A DNA stretch of 20,485 nucleotides from an uncultured Corynebacterium sp. (GCF_946222305.1 NZ_CAMIHZ010000035.1:1-20485), one strand, 5' to 3'; shown: positions 6,517-14,430, numbered from the stretch's first letter. Program-made: numbers and translations. The notes: a model not told the origin generated them from the letters alone.

Positions 6517-7602
6517 ATGAATTCCGAGTCCACTTCAAGCACCACTAACTCGGGCACTGTATATACCAACCGCGACACCACCGCGAACATTCCACAGGGT
6601 TTAGATGACCTCACCGGCCATACGCCTCTGGTGGAATTACCCAGCCTTGCCCGGGCCTTCCAACGTCCCGACCTACATATCTATGCAAAGTTGGAGCAGT
6701 TCAATCCCGGAGGCAGTGCGAAAGACCGCACTGCCCGGGCGCTCGTCCAGGCCGCCATTGAATCGGGACTACCGGAAAATCCCACGCTCGTGGAGTCCAG
6801 TTCCGGCAACCTAGGCATGGCCCTGGCGCGTCAAGCACAAATGCGCGGATGGAATTTTCACTGTGTGGTCGACCCACGCGTAAACGATTCCACCGTCGCT
6901 ACGATGCAAGCTCTTGGGGCGCACGTGGATCTCGTGACAGAGCCAGATCCCGATACCGGCGACTGGCTCACCGCCCGTCGTTCGCGAGTTGCCGAATTGA
7001 TGCGCACGGTAGAAGGCGCGGTGAATTTGGATCAATACTCCAACCAGGCCGCCTTCAAGGCTCACGACGAAGGCACGATGGCGGAGATCATCAGCCAACT
7101 GGGCCAGGCGCCGGATTGGTTGCTGGTGGCGGTAAGTACCACGGGCACCATCGGCGGTTGCATCCAAAGGCTGAACCGTATCGGCGCCCATACCCGCACC
7201 GTTGGGGTCGATGCGCATGGATCGGTGCTCTACCAGGGAAAACGGGGGGAGCGACTACTACCGGGCTTCGGTGCGGGTGTGGTTCCGCACCTGTCGACCC
7301 TGCAGAACCCCACCCAGGTGCAGCGCGTTCACGACGTTGATTCCGTGGTTGGCGCCCGAGTACTCGCTCGCACGGAGGGCCTTATTCCAGGTGCATCGGG
7401 TGGCGCGGTCGTATCCGCGGTCCACGCCTGCCGAGAAGAATTTTCTGCTGGCTCGCACGTGGTGATGGTGTTGCACGATGGTGGCACCAACTACCTGAAC
7501 ACGATTTATAGCGACGATTGGGTGCAGGCGAACCTGCACGTCAACCCCGCCGAGCTGGAATCCCGTATTCGAGCAATCACCGGAGAGGAATCCACACGAT
7601 GA
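6517..7602 (+). CDS. sbnA: SbnA-like PLP synthase (cysteine-synthase fold; diaminopropionate-type pathway)
   Basis: A 361-residue enzyme of the fold-type II PLP family. The PLP lysine is K69 in NPGGSAKDRTA, and the SSSGN loop sits at residues 94-98. Further segments (CVVDPRVNDSTVATMQALGA, NLDQYSNQAAFKAHDEGT, STTGTIGG) resemble SbnA / Y4xP more than housekeeping CysK. SbnA joins O-phospho-L-serine and glutamate to make N-(2-amino-2-carboxyethyl)-glutamate, the precursor of L-2,3-diaminopropionate for siderophores. ATG 6517 is chosen because the frame upstream lies inside the divergent DJ-1 gene. The N-terminal 25 residues are Ser/Thr-rich and outside the conserved fold. Its stop overlaps the next start as ATGA, implying translational coupling. 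A plain cysteine synthase role cannot be fully excluded. The symbol is by family resemblance. Confidence 0.75.
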   Translation: MNSESTSSTTNSGTVYTNRDTTANIPQGLDDLTGHTPLVELPSLARAFQRPDLHIYAKLEQFNPGGSAKDRTARALVQAAIESGLPENPTLVESSSGNLGMALARQAQMRGWNFHCVVDPRVNDSTVATMQALGAHVDLVTEPDPDTGDWLTARRSRVAELMRTVEGAVNLDQYSNQAAFKAHDEGTMAEIISQLGQAPDWLLVAVSTTGTIGGCIQRLNRIGAHTRTVGVDAHGSVLYQGKRGERLLPGFGAGVVPHLSTLQNPTQVQRVHDVDSVVGARVLARTEGLIPGASGGAVVSAVHACREEFSAGSHVVMVLHDGGTNYLNTIYSDDWVQANLHVNPAELESRIRAITGEESTR

Positions 7603-10600
7603 AGGTTGGTTTTATCGGTGGGGGACCTCGTGCCCTGTGGGCGGCCGAGGAGTTGGTTTCTTTATTCCGACGCCACGCGCTGCCCCTCACCATCATCTGC
7701 TGGGATCCGGAAGAACCCGGCGGCGGACGGGTATATCGAGCTGATCAGCCGCTGTGCTGGCGATTGAATGTTCGCTCCGACATTGTGCGCACGCATATCG
7801 GTGCTTTTCCGGATTGGTTGCAGCGCAACCTCACGGTGGATGAGGACGGACGCGACGTGTACCGCGGAATGGTGTTCGATCGCGAGGATAAAGTTTTTGC
7901 ACCACGTGCAGTGGTGGGGGATTTCCTGCGCGAAAGCTGGCGAAAACTGGCGGAGGAAACGGAAACTGAGGGCCCTCAGATCTCCGTTACTCATGTGCCG
8001 TCCCGCGTGGTTCAGGTGCGTTCCGCGGATGGTGAACTCGCTGGCGGCGGATGTCGCGTAGTCGCCGCGGACGACAGTGAAGAATTCGTCGATGAGGCCT
8101 TGGTAGTCACCGGCCATGCTTCACATTGGGACGGGCAGCTAAACGATGCCATTGCCGCGCACGATCACCGCAGCTTGGAATCAATTCCCGCCGGGGCGAA
8201 TGTGCTCATTCGGGGTCTAGCGCTGACGTTTATCGACGCATGCCTAGCACTCACCGAAGGCCGCGGTGGGAAGTTCGTCCCCGACGAGGCAGCGGGAGCC
8301 GGTGGATCCGATCTTGCCAACCCTTCACACTCCCCGTTGCGCTACATCCCCTCCGGCCGCGAACCAGCCAAAATCTTTGCTTACAGCCGGTCGGGACAAC
8401 TGATGCACGTGAAACCCGATCCATCCAGCCCGTGGATAGACATTGAGATCCCACACCAGGCTGACTTCGAAAAACGCATTCGGAACTGCAATGATGTCGA
8501 GGAACTACGTGGCATTCTGAATGAAGTCACCGATGAAATCATGGATTCAGCCCGCCGCCGGGCACAACGGGATTCCGTTACCCAGGATCTACAGGTTCCG
8601 GGTCGGGAATGGGCACTGGGAGAAGCGTGGCGTCGGATATATCCAGCGATTGTCGACCGGGCGAGTTACCTCCACGAAGGTGACCTGAATGGGTTCTACG
8701 AGTTGGGTCGCGAGCTGGAACCCATTGCTTTCGGTCCGCCACCGGCGACGGCCAAGCGGATCGACGCCCTCGTGAAAGCCGGAATCGTCGTGTTACCGCA
8801 GGGTGGGGGAGAACCTCACGATGCGCCCTCCGATGCGATCACAGTGGATGCGGTCATTCCACCACCTGGGTTACAACCGGAAACGGTCTTCGCTGGATTG
8901 GTGAATAGCGGGGAGGTCGCAATGTTGCCGCAGGGCGGGCCGAATGTTGGCCATGATGGAAAGGCACCTAGAAAGCACATCGCGGTGATCGGTCGCGATG
9001 TTGAACCACGCGTGATTGGGCACGATACATTGAATCGCACTATGCATAAAGAGATTCCGAACTGGGCACATGGCGTATTCGACCGCGCTTTTCGGCGCAT
9101 GCATGCCACCGAACCACTCACGGGCCGGCTGGAACCGTGGATGCACGACCTGCTGAAAAACCCGCAGCAATGCACCGAGTTGATTGAGACCTACGATTCC
9201 CCAGTCAACGTTCTGGCTCCACACGTGCTGCCCCGCAACGCGGAGGAATTAGTGCGCGCCGGGCAGATCAACGGCGTGGACGTGCGCGTGTACTACGCAC
9301 GCAAAGCGAACAAGGGCTTGAGTTTTGTCGATGCGGCCTTGGCAGCGGGTCACGGCATCGATGTGGCTAGCGAAAGGGAGCTGCAGCAAGTCCTGTCCCG
9401 CGGGGCGAAGCCGGATCAAGTGATCCTTTCGGCGGCCGTGAAGCCGGATCGGTTGCTGAGGCTGGCTGTGGAATCAGGTGTATACATCAGCGTGGATAGT
9501 GTGCCTGAGCTCCACCGGATCGAAGCGATCGTGGCGGATACTTCGGGTGCCGCTCGCGTGGTTCCTCGGATCGCACCGAACCCAAACCTGCTTCCACCCA
9601 CGCGTTTCGGCGAGCTCGCCGGGACATGGGAACGCGAGTTGCAACGCGAATTCACCCCTAGCGTGGAGGTCCACGGTGTGCATCTGCACCTGCACGGATA
9701 CTCGGAAGCGGATCGTCGCATCGCATTGGCGGACGCGATCGCGGTCGTGGATGCCGCCACGTTGGCGGGCCATCCGGTGAGCTTCATCGATCTCGGCGGC
9801 GGTGTTCCTATGTCCTATCTCGACGCCAAACCGGAGTGGGACAATTTCCAGGAACAGTTAAAGGCTGCCCGCGCGGGAGAGCGGGTGCCGTTTACCTGGA
9901 AGGGCGATCCGCTGAATAACACGTATCCGTTCTGGCAGGAACCCACGCGCGAAGAATGGCTCAAACAACTGCTCGCCGGCCAGTTGGGAGGCGATCTTGA
10001 GAATGCGCAGCTTTCCCCCGGTACCGGCGTTCCCGTCGCGGAGGCTCTCCGCAGCCGGAATCTGCGCCTGCACATGGAGCCCGGGCGCAGTTTGCTTGAT
10101 GGTGGCGGTGTAATTCTGGCGCGCGTGGCTTTCGTGAAGAAGCGCAGCGATGGTGTGGATCTGGTGGGCGTGGAAATGAACCGCACGCAATGCCGAACCA
10201 CCTCCGATGACATCCTGGTCGATCCGATCTTGGTTCCGGCGGCAGACGGTAGTCAAACTACCCAGCCGGCGAAGGATTCCGAGAAGAAGAACACGGCCAC
10301 CCATGCGCGTGAAAACGCAGGCCTGAATGCCTTTTTGGTGGGTGCCTACTGCATCGAGGATGAAGTCATCATTCGTCGCGAAATGCACTTCCCCGAAGGC
10401 GTGGAACCCGGTGACATCATCGCGATCCCGAATACTGCGGGCTACTTCATGCACATCCTGGAAAGCGCTTCGCACCAGATCCCGCTGGCGCGAAATGTCT
10501 TCGTTAAAGCACCAAGCGAGGCCCAAGACCAAGCGCCCAGCAATGCTAATGCTGGAGCAGTAGCCGACAACACCGGTGATAATGAAACGGTGAATTCCGC

Positions 10601-10688
10601 CAACACCTCACCGTTGACCATCCGTCCCGACGATATTGACCTGGTGAACGCCTCGCGTCCGAATAGCGATTCCGCGCGTGCCGAATAA
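7599..10688 (+). CDS. Fusion of FAD/NAD(P)-binding domain and Y4yA-type PLP decarboxylase
   Basis: A 1029-residue protein. ATG 7599 overlaps the previous stop, with GGAGAGGAA 8 bases upstream. Residues 1 to about 500 form an FAD/NAD(P)-binding module: dinucleotide motif VGFIGGGPRA at the start, then LNVRSDIVRTHIGAFPDWLQ, ALTEGRGGKF and LRYIPSGREP. Residues about 508-966 form a fold-type III PLP enzyme of the Y4yA family, related to ornithine/diaminopimelate decarboxylases: PLP lysine K569 in ARKANK, HGY at 699-701, GGG loop at 734-736, EPGR at 827-830 and YCIED at 917-921. The last ~60 residues are Asn/Asp/Ala-rich and probably disordered. In many clusters I know the two parts are separate genes beside SbnA and siderophore synthetases, so fusion suggests consecutive or channelled steps. 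The substrate is unknown. Confidence 0.8.
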   Translation: MKVGFIGGGPRALWAAEELVSLFRRHALPLTIICWDPEEPGGGRVYRADQPLCWRLNVRSDIVRTHIGAFPDWLQRNLTVDEDGRDVYRGMVFDREDKVFAPRAVVGDFLRESWRKLAEETETEGPQISVTHVPSRVVQVRSADGELAGGGCRVVAADDSEEFVDEALVVTGHASHWDGQLNDAIAAHDHRSLESIPAGANVLIRGLALTFIDACLALTEGRGGKFVPDEAAGAGGSDLANPSHSPLRYIPSGREPAKIFAYSRSGQLMHVKPDPSSPWIDIEIPHQADFEKRIRNCNDVEELRGILNEVTDEIMDSARRRAQRDSVTQDLQVPGREWALGEAWRRIYPAIVDRASYLHEGDLNGFYELGRELEPIAFGPPPATAKRIDALVKAGIVVLPQGGGEPHDAPSDAITVDAVIPPPGLQPETVFAGLVNSGEVAMLPQGGPNVGHDGKAPRKHIAVIGRDVEPRVIGHDTLNRTMHKEIPNWAHGVFDRAFRRMHATEPLTGRLEPWMHDLLKNPQQCTELIETYDSPVNVLAPHVLPRNAEELVRAGQINGVDVRVYYARKANKGLSFVDAALAAGHGIDVASERELQQVLSRGAKPDQVILSAAVKPDRLLRLAVESGVYISVDSVPELHRIEAIVADTSGAARVVPRIAPNPNLLPPTRFGELAGTWERELQREFTPSVEVHGVHLHLHGYSEADRRIALADAIAVVDAATLAGHPVSFIDLGGGVPMSYLDAKPEWDNFQEQLKAARAGERVPFTWKGDPLNNTYPFWQEPTREEWLKQLLAGQLGGDLENAQLSPGTGVPVAEALRSRNLRLHMEPGRSLLDGGGVILARVAFVKKRSDGVDLVGVEMNRTQCRTTSDDILVDPILVPAADGSQTTQPAKDSEKKNTATHARENAGLNAFLVGAYCIEDEVIIRREMHFPEGVEPGDIIAIPNTAGYFMHILESASHQIPLARNVFVKAPSEAQDQAPSNANAGAVADNTGDNETVNSANTSPLTIRPDDIDLVNASRPNSDSARAE

Positions 10689-12003
10689 TCCTTCAGGGAA
10701 TTTCGCGCGCCGCAAGACCTCCTCCAACCCCTCCGCCATGAACTCATCCGTCGCAAATCCGTCTGCCACGAACCCGACCGCCACCGCCTTGGCGGTCCCC
10801 ACCAGCGTGCTCGGTTCATTCCGCTACGCGTTTTCCAGCCTGAGCCGACTGCGCATGGAGGTTTTTGGTGGAATTGCGGTTTCACTAGCCCTCATCCCGG
10901 AGACCATCGCGTTTTCCGTGCTGGCGGGCGTGGATCCGGCGGTGGGACTGTACACATCGGTCATCATGGCGCTGGCCATCGCTTTCACCGGCGGTCGCCC
11001 CGCGATGATCACCGCAGCGGCCGGAGCAGTAGCCCTAGTCTCGGCGCCATTGGTGAAAGCCCATGGCGTCGAATACCTCATCGCAGCAGCCCTCCTAGCT
11101 GGAGTGATCCAGATAATCCTCAGCGCTTTAGGCGTGGCCAAACTCATGCGGTTCATCACGATGCCGGTGATGCGGGGATTCGTGAACGCGCTGGGCATAC
11201 TGATTTTCACCGCGCAGCTGGAGCATGTCATCGGCAAGCCCTGGACGGTGTTCGTTCTGCTGGCCATCGGTATCGCGCTGATGCTCGCCGTGCCACGGTT
11301 CCTCCGCGCGATCCCGGCGCCGCTGATCGTGGTCATCGTAGTGACGGTTATCGCGGTCCTCGCTGGGTGGCGCGTTCCAACGGTGGGAGATATGGGCGAG
11401 CTACCGCGCTCCCTGCCCCACATTAATTTGCCGAGTGTGCCTTTGAGTTGGCAGTCGTTCGGCATCATCGCGCCTTATGCGGTCGCGATGGCGATTGTGG
11501 GATTGGTGGAATCGTTATTAACCGCGCAGCTTGTGGATGAGATCACCGAAACTCCCTCCAGCAAGACCCACGAAGCGTGCGGCTTGGGGCTCGCGAATAT
11601 CGCGGGCGGCATCTTTGGTGGCATGGGCGGTTGCGCCATGATCGGTCAAACCATGATTGGTGTGAAAGATTCCGGCACCCGCACGCGCTTGTCCATCGTG
11701 GTCGCCGGTCTGTCTTTGCTGGTGTTGCTTCTACTTCTTAATGACGCCGTCGGCACTATCCCCATGATTGCTTTGGTAGCCGTGATGATGGTGGTGGCGG
11801 TGCGCACGGTCAACTGGAGGTCCGTGGATCCGCGGCACATTAAGCGAACACCGTGGACTGAGACCGCAGTCATGCTGGTGACTGTGATTCCCACGTTACT
11901 GACGCACAACCTTGCGGTGGGCGTGGTCTTGGGTAGTGTGCTCGCCGCAATTGTTACCCGCTTGGGCCGGGCTGATCAGAGTGCGCATGCCGGTTCAATT
12001 TAG
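10678..12003 (+). CDS. SulP-family anion permease lacking a STAS domain
   Basis: A membrane protein of 441 residues if GTG 10678 is used, overlapping the previous gene by 11 bases; ATG 10738 (421 residues) is the alternative. Neither has a clear ribosome-binding site, which fits coupling to the fusion gene. The SulP signature lies near residues 58-105 (EVFGGIAVSLALIPETIAFS, then GVDPAVGLYTS), followed by about ten further hydrophobic spans and the conserved GLVESLLTAQLVDEITE. SulP proteins carry sulfate, bicarbonate or dicarboxylates, usually by symport. The chain ends right after the last membrane span, so the cytoplasmic STAS domain of most SulP proteins is missing. Its place in the operon suggests import of a precursor anion or export of the product. 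Confidence 0.8.
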   Translation: MPNNPSGNFARRKTSSNPSAMNSSVANPSATNPTATALAVPTSVLGSFRYAFSSLSRLRMEVFGGIAVSLALIPETIAFSVLAGVDPAVGLYTSVIMALAIAFTGGRPAMITAAAGAVALVSAPLVKAHGVEYLIAAALLAGVIQIILSALGVAKLMRFITMPVMRGFVNALGILIFTAQLEHVIGKPWTVFVLLAIGIALMLAVPRFLRAIPAPLIVVIVVTVIAVLAGWRVPTVGDMGELPRSLPHINLPSVPLSWQSFGIIAPYAVAMAIVGLVESLLTAQLVDEITETPSSKTHEACGLGLANIAGGIFGGMGGCAMIGQTMIGVKDSGTRTRLSIVVAGLSLLVLLLLLNDAVGTIPMIALVAVMMVVAVRTVNWRSVDPRHIKRTPWTETAVMLVTVIPTLLTHNLAVGVVLGSVLAAIVTRLGRADQSAHAGSI

Positions 12004-12027
12004 GCTGCGCACACTTCCAAACAAGGA

Positions 12028-12059
12028 TCTGCGCACTCGCTCGAACTAGAGTGCGCAGA
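12028..12059. terminator. Hairpin between convergent SulP and lipocalin genes
   Basis: TCTGCGCACTC (12028-12038) and GAGTGCGCAGA (12049-12059) form a perfect 11-bp stem with a 10-base loop. The loop contains the lipocalin stop codon (12046-12048, minus strand), so the structure ends both converging genes. There is no strong T tract on either side. Confidence 0.5.
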
Positions 12060-12795
12060 CCGGCTTGATCGTTTGCAGGCCGCCCTTTTGCGGGGTGGTT
12101 AAAAACGCGCAATTCCACCAACCCGCGGCGGTAGTCTGAGCCTTCACGGTCTTCCACTGCTCTGCGGTCAACTGTGGGGTACGGCTCAAGACGAAACCGG
12201 AACGACGGGCAGGGTCTCCCACGATGGCAAGGGAGTAATCCTTCGCCAGGTAATTAATGCGGTAATTCACTGGGCCATTGGGGTTCTGGAATGGCACTCC
12301 GTTGAACGCCACGGTCAGCGAGGCATTGGTTTTGGTGTCTTTGATCTTCGCCTGTCCCTCGATAGAGGAGCGGTTGTTGAAGATGGTTTCGCAGGAGTTC
12401 TTTACCGAAATGGTGGTGGAATCCTTGACGCCGTATTCCGCAGTGGTGTTCTTGAAACACTGCAGGGTGTAGGGCTGCGGAATGGCTGCCACCTGGTACC
12501 ACTTACCGACGTATTTTTCGGGATCCACGGAATCGACCTGGGTTAGTTCTTTGCCGCCAATTGATCCAATGGCGATACCTTGCGGAACATCGCTACCGGT
12601 CGGGACGCTGGAAAGGCGACCGCCGTTGGTGATGTCCGAACCTTCGGCCGCGTGGGCTGCGGGAGCTAGGAGGCTGCTGGTGGCAAGCACTGCAATGCCG
12701 GCTCCACCGGCTGCCCGCATGATACGAGAGCGCAGGGAACGGGTACGCGAAGGGCGTGGGGCACGGGGCGACGGGATGATGGACGTTGGGATCAT
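12046..12795 (-). CDS. Secreted lipocalin-family protein
   Basis: A 249-residue protein. ATG 12795 is chosen because GAGGAGA lies 9 bases before it; a longer frame to 12915 has no such site. A basic stretch and hydrophobic core (AGIAVLATSSLLAPA, ending AHA-A) form a Sec signal peptide with a long N-region, cleaved near residue 50. The mature part has the lipocalin hallmark GKWYQVAAIPQPYTLQC, strands to SLAIVGDPARRSGFVLSR, and the closing helix TAEQWKTVKAQTTAAG. Four cysteines (in LQCF, NSCE, WNCA, PVCAL) could make two disulfides. It has no lipobox, unlike bacterial Blc lipoproteins, so it is likely released or wall-held. Lipocalins bind small hydrophobic ligands. The ligand here is unknown. 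Confidence 0.8.
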   Translation of the reverse strand: MIPTSIIPSPRAPRPSRTRSLRSRIMRAAGGAGIAVLATSSLLAPAAHAAEGSDITNGGRLSSVPTGSDVPQGIAIGSIGGKELTQVDSVDPEKYVGKWYQVAAIPQPYTLQCFKNTTAEYGVKDSTTISVKNSCETIFNNRSSIEGQAKIKDTKTNASLTVAFNGVPFQNPNGPVNYRINYLAKDYSLAIVGDPARRSGFVLSRTPQLTAEQWKTVKAQTTAAGWWNCAFLTTPQKGGLQTIKPVCAL

Positions 12796-13202
12796 AGCGG
12801 AGTCTCTCCTCAAGGGGACTACGAGAATGGGGGTTAGCCGGAATTGATTCGTCCGAATGGTTGTGAGGTACCTCGGCGCGGCGCCTTTGTGGCGTTCCAC
12901 CAGCTTATAGAGCAATCAAGACAAGCAATGAGAACTTGCGTGAAATCCCTTGCCGTCGATGACGGGAGTTAATGAAAATGCCCCCGCGTGGGGGTTACCA
13001 CGAGCTGCACTAACTCCAACTATTGAAATCTAATTGAAAACCAGTAATGTGAAACCTGACGGCAGGGTTCCAGTAACGGACAACCCGCCCCCGGCGGTAA
13101 ATGTCTTCGCGGAAAGCGAGGGTGGCGTCGGAATAAAGAAAAGATCGGCACAGCCGAAACCTATGGTGCTGCAACCAGCAACACGACAAAAAGGAGACAG
13201 CA
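12796..13202. other. Divergent promoter region, lipocalin and His-rich genes
   Basis: About 400 bases with no supported gene. A short GC hairpin, CCCCC-GCGT-GGGGG, lies at 12981-12994. Read on the minus strand it is followed by CATTTTCATT, so it could attenuate leftward transcripts. A possible rightward promoter has TTGAAA at 13023-13028 and TAATGT at 13045-13050 with a 16-base spacer, giving a leader of about 150 bases. No clear Zur-type dyad was found by eye. Confidence 0.35.
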
Positions 13203-13493
13203 ATGTCCTGCAAGACTCACGAGAGCCACGATCACCAGCACGGCCCAAACTGTGGCCACGTAGCCGTTCCTCACGGCGATCACGTTGACTACGTTCACGA
13301 CGGTCACCTGCACCGCGAGCACGATGGCCACTGGGACGAGTGCGAGTCCACCGAGCACCACGTCCATGAGGATCACGACCACGAGCACGGCCCGAACTGT
13401 GGCCACGTAGCCGTTCCTCACGGCGATCACGTTGACTACATCCACGATGGCCACCGCCACGCGGCTCACGATGGCCACTGGTGCGAGCACTAA
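13203..13493 (+). CDS. Histidine-rich metal-binding protein with two tandem modules
   Basis: A 96-residue soluble protein; AAGGAG lies 6 bases before ATG 13203. It holds 27 His and 5 Cys, plus many Asp/Glu. Two near-identical 49-residue modules share HGPNCGHVAVPHGDHVDY and a DGH-x-H-x(2)-HDGHW end. Similar single modules occur widely in actinobacteria, often annotated loosely as zinc-related, though there is no membrane segment here to support a transporter role. It probably binds or buffers zinc, nickel or copper in the cytoplasm. It is monocistronic, closed by a strong terminator. Confidence 0.75.
   Translation: MSCKTHESHDHQHGPNCGHVAVPHGDHVDYVHDGHLHREHDGHWDECESTEHHVHEDHDHEHGPNCGHVAVPHGDHVDYIHDGHRHAAHDGHWCEH
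13227..13493 (+). repeat. Tandem 147-bp duplication inside the His-rich gene
   Basis: Position 13227 onward aligns with 13374 onward at a constant offset of 147 bases (49 codons). About 60 bases from 13238 and 13385 differ at only a few positions, including third-codon sites, so the duplication is recent or kept alike by gene conversion. Confidence 0.8.
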
Positions 13494-13550
13494 TCACGCA
13501 TCTGTAGAGGGCTAAACGGGATTCACTCGTTTCCGCCTCACAGTGTTTCG

Positions 13551-13594
13551 CCGGCTACTTCCTAGGCAACTTTCCTAGGGGGTGGCCGGTTTTT
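13551..13594 (+). terminator. Strong rho-independent terminator of the His-rich gene
   Basis: CCGGCTACTTCCTAGG (13551-13566) pairs at all 16 positions, with three G-T wobbles, to CCTAGGGGGTGGCCGG (13574-13589). The 7-base loop CAACTTT closes it and TTTTT follows. Confidence 0.85.
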
Positions 13595-13640
13595 CCTTTA
13601 AGCTGGGCGGGTCAAAGATTTATTTAGGAGTGATTCGCTC

Positions 13641-14351
13641 ATGAGCAACCAGCCGAATAACGGCCGAGGCTATGGCCAGAACTACGGTCGCGGATACGAC
13701 CAGGGCTACAGCGATGACCAGACTCAGGTTTTCAATAACCAAGCTGGCTACAACCAAGGTTATGACCAGCGTTACGACCGCGGATATGGCCAAGGATATG
13801 AACAAGGCTACGACCAGGGCTACAACACTTACGACTCGAACTACGATCAGGGCTACCAGCAGGGATATCAACAGTCCGGCGCATACCAAGGGCAAGGGCA
13901 GGTAGCTCAGGGTAACCCCGATAGCCGCGGTGGCTCCGGCCTGCTGGCGGGACGTTTCGATGGCAAGCGCGTGGCGATCAACCTGATTGTGCTCGCCGTT
14001 CTTGCCGCTGCGGTGACGTTCGCGGTGGTTTTCGTTGTTGACCTATTGGTGGGCATGTTGCCGAACCAGTACTCTTCCGACACTTCCGCAGCGGGACTGG
14101 CCGCGGTAGTTGCTGGTGCGGTAGGCGTTCTGGCTGGCCTGCTGTACATTCCAGTTTCCGGCACGGGTAATGAGCGCCTGTTCGGGATGGCCGTCGTAGC
14201 GCTGGCTGTCGTGGCCATCATTTTGTGGGTTGTGTTAGGTGGTTTGCTTGATGGCGATTGGTCCACGTTGGTGACTTTGGCCAGCATTATCTGCACCGCG
14301 ATTATCGCCCGCCTGGCGCCAAGTCGTATCGAGTCGGCGGCGGTGCGGTAG
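13641..14351 (+). CDS. Membrane protein with Tyr/Gly/Gln-rich N-terminal repeats
   Basis: A 236-residue protein; AGGAG lies 10 bases before ATG 13641. Residues 1 to about 90 are low-complexity repeats built on G-Y-x-Q-G-Y (for example YDQGYNTYDSNYDQGYQQGY), with no hydrophobic stretch. Four predicted membrane helices follow: INLIVLAVLAAAVTFAVVFV, AAVVAGAVGVLAGLLYI, MAVVALAVVAIILWVVLGG, and LVTLASIICTAIIARLA. Comparable GYxQGY-tailed small membrane proteins occur in corynebacteria, but I know no assigned function. The tail could drive phase separation or self-association, or contact the cell wall. It is flanked by terminators on both sides, so it is its own unit. Confidence 0.75.
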   Translation: MSNQPNNGRGYGQNYGRGYDQGYSDDQTQVFNNQAGYNQGYDQRYDRGYGQGYEQGYDQGYNTYDSNYDQGYQQGYQQSGAYQGQGQVAQGNPDSRGGSGLLAGRFDGKRVAINLIVLAVLAAAVTFAVVFVVDLLVGMLPNQYSSDTSAAGLAAVVAGAVGVLAGLLYIPVSGTGNERLFGMAVVALAVVAIILWVVLGGLLDGDWSTLVTLASIICTAIIARLAPSRIESAAVR

Positions 14352-14430
14352 TTCACGCGGGATCCGCGAATTTACTACCACTTGTTCGTGTGTTTTCTGC
14401 AACGGACAGGAGATTCACATAAACGCACGT

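Noticed and set aside
6849..7340. Long + strand open frame overlapping the SbnA-like gene
   Set aside because: Arg/Gly/His-rich composition typical of an out-of-frame reading of a GC-rich gene; the SbnA-like frame has clear catalytic motifs.
9858..10532. 224-codon minus-strand open frame inside the fusion gene
   Set aside because: It is antisense to the conserved Y4yA motifs and has no recognisable domain of its own.
10824..11468. 214-codon minus-strand frame opposite the SulP gene
   Set aside because: Thr/Ala/Met-rich reading antisense to hydrophobic helices, an expected artefact in GC-rich membrane genes.
13030..13497. Minus-strand frames opposite the His-rich gene, one with hydrophobic repeats
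   Set aside because: The Val-rich repeat is just the complement of His/Asp codons in the duplicated modules; the + strand frame has a good ribosome site and matches a known module.
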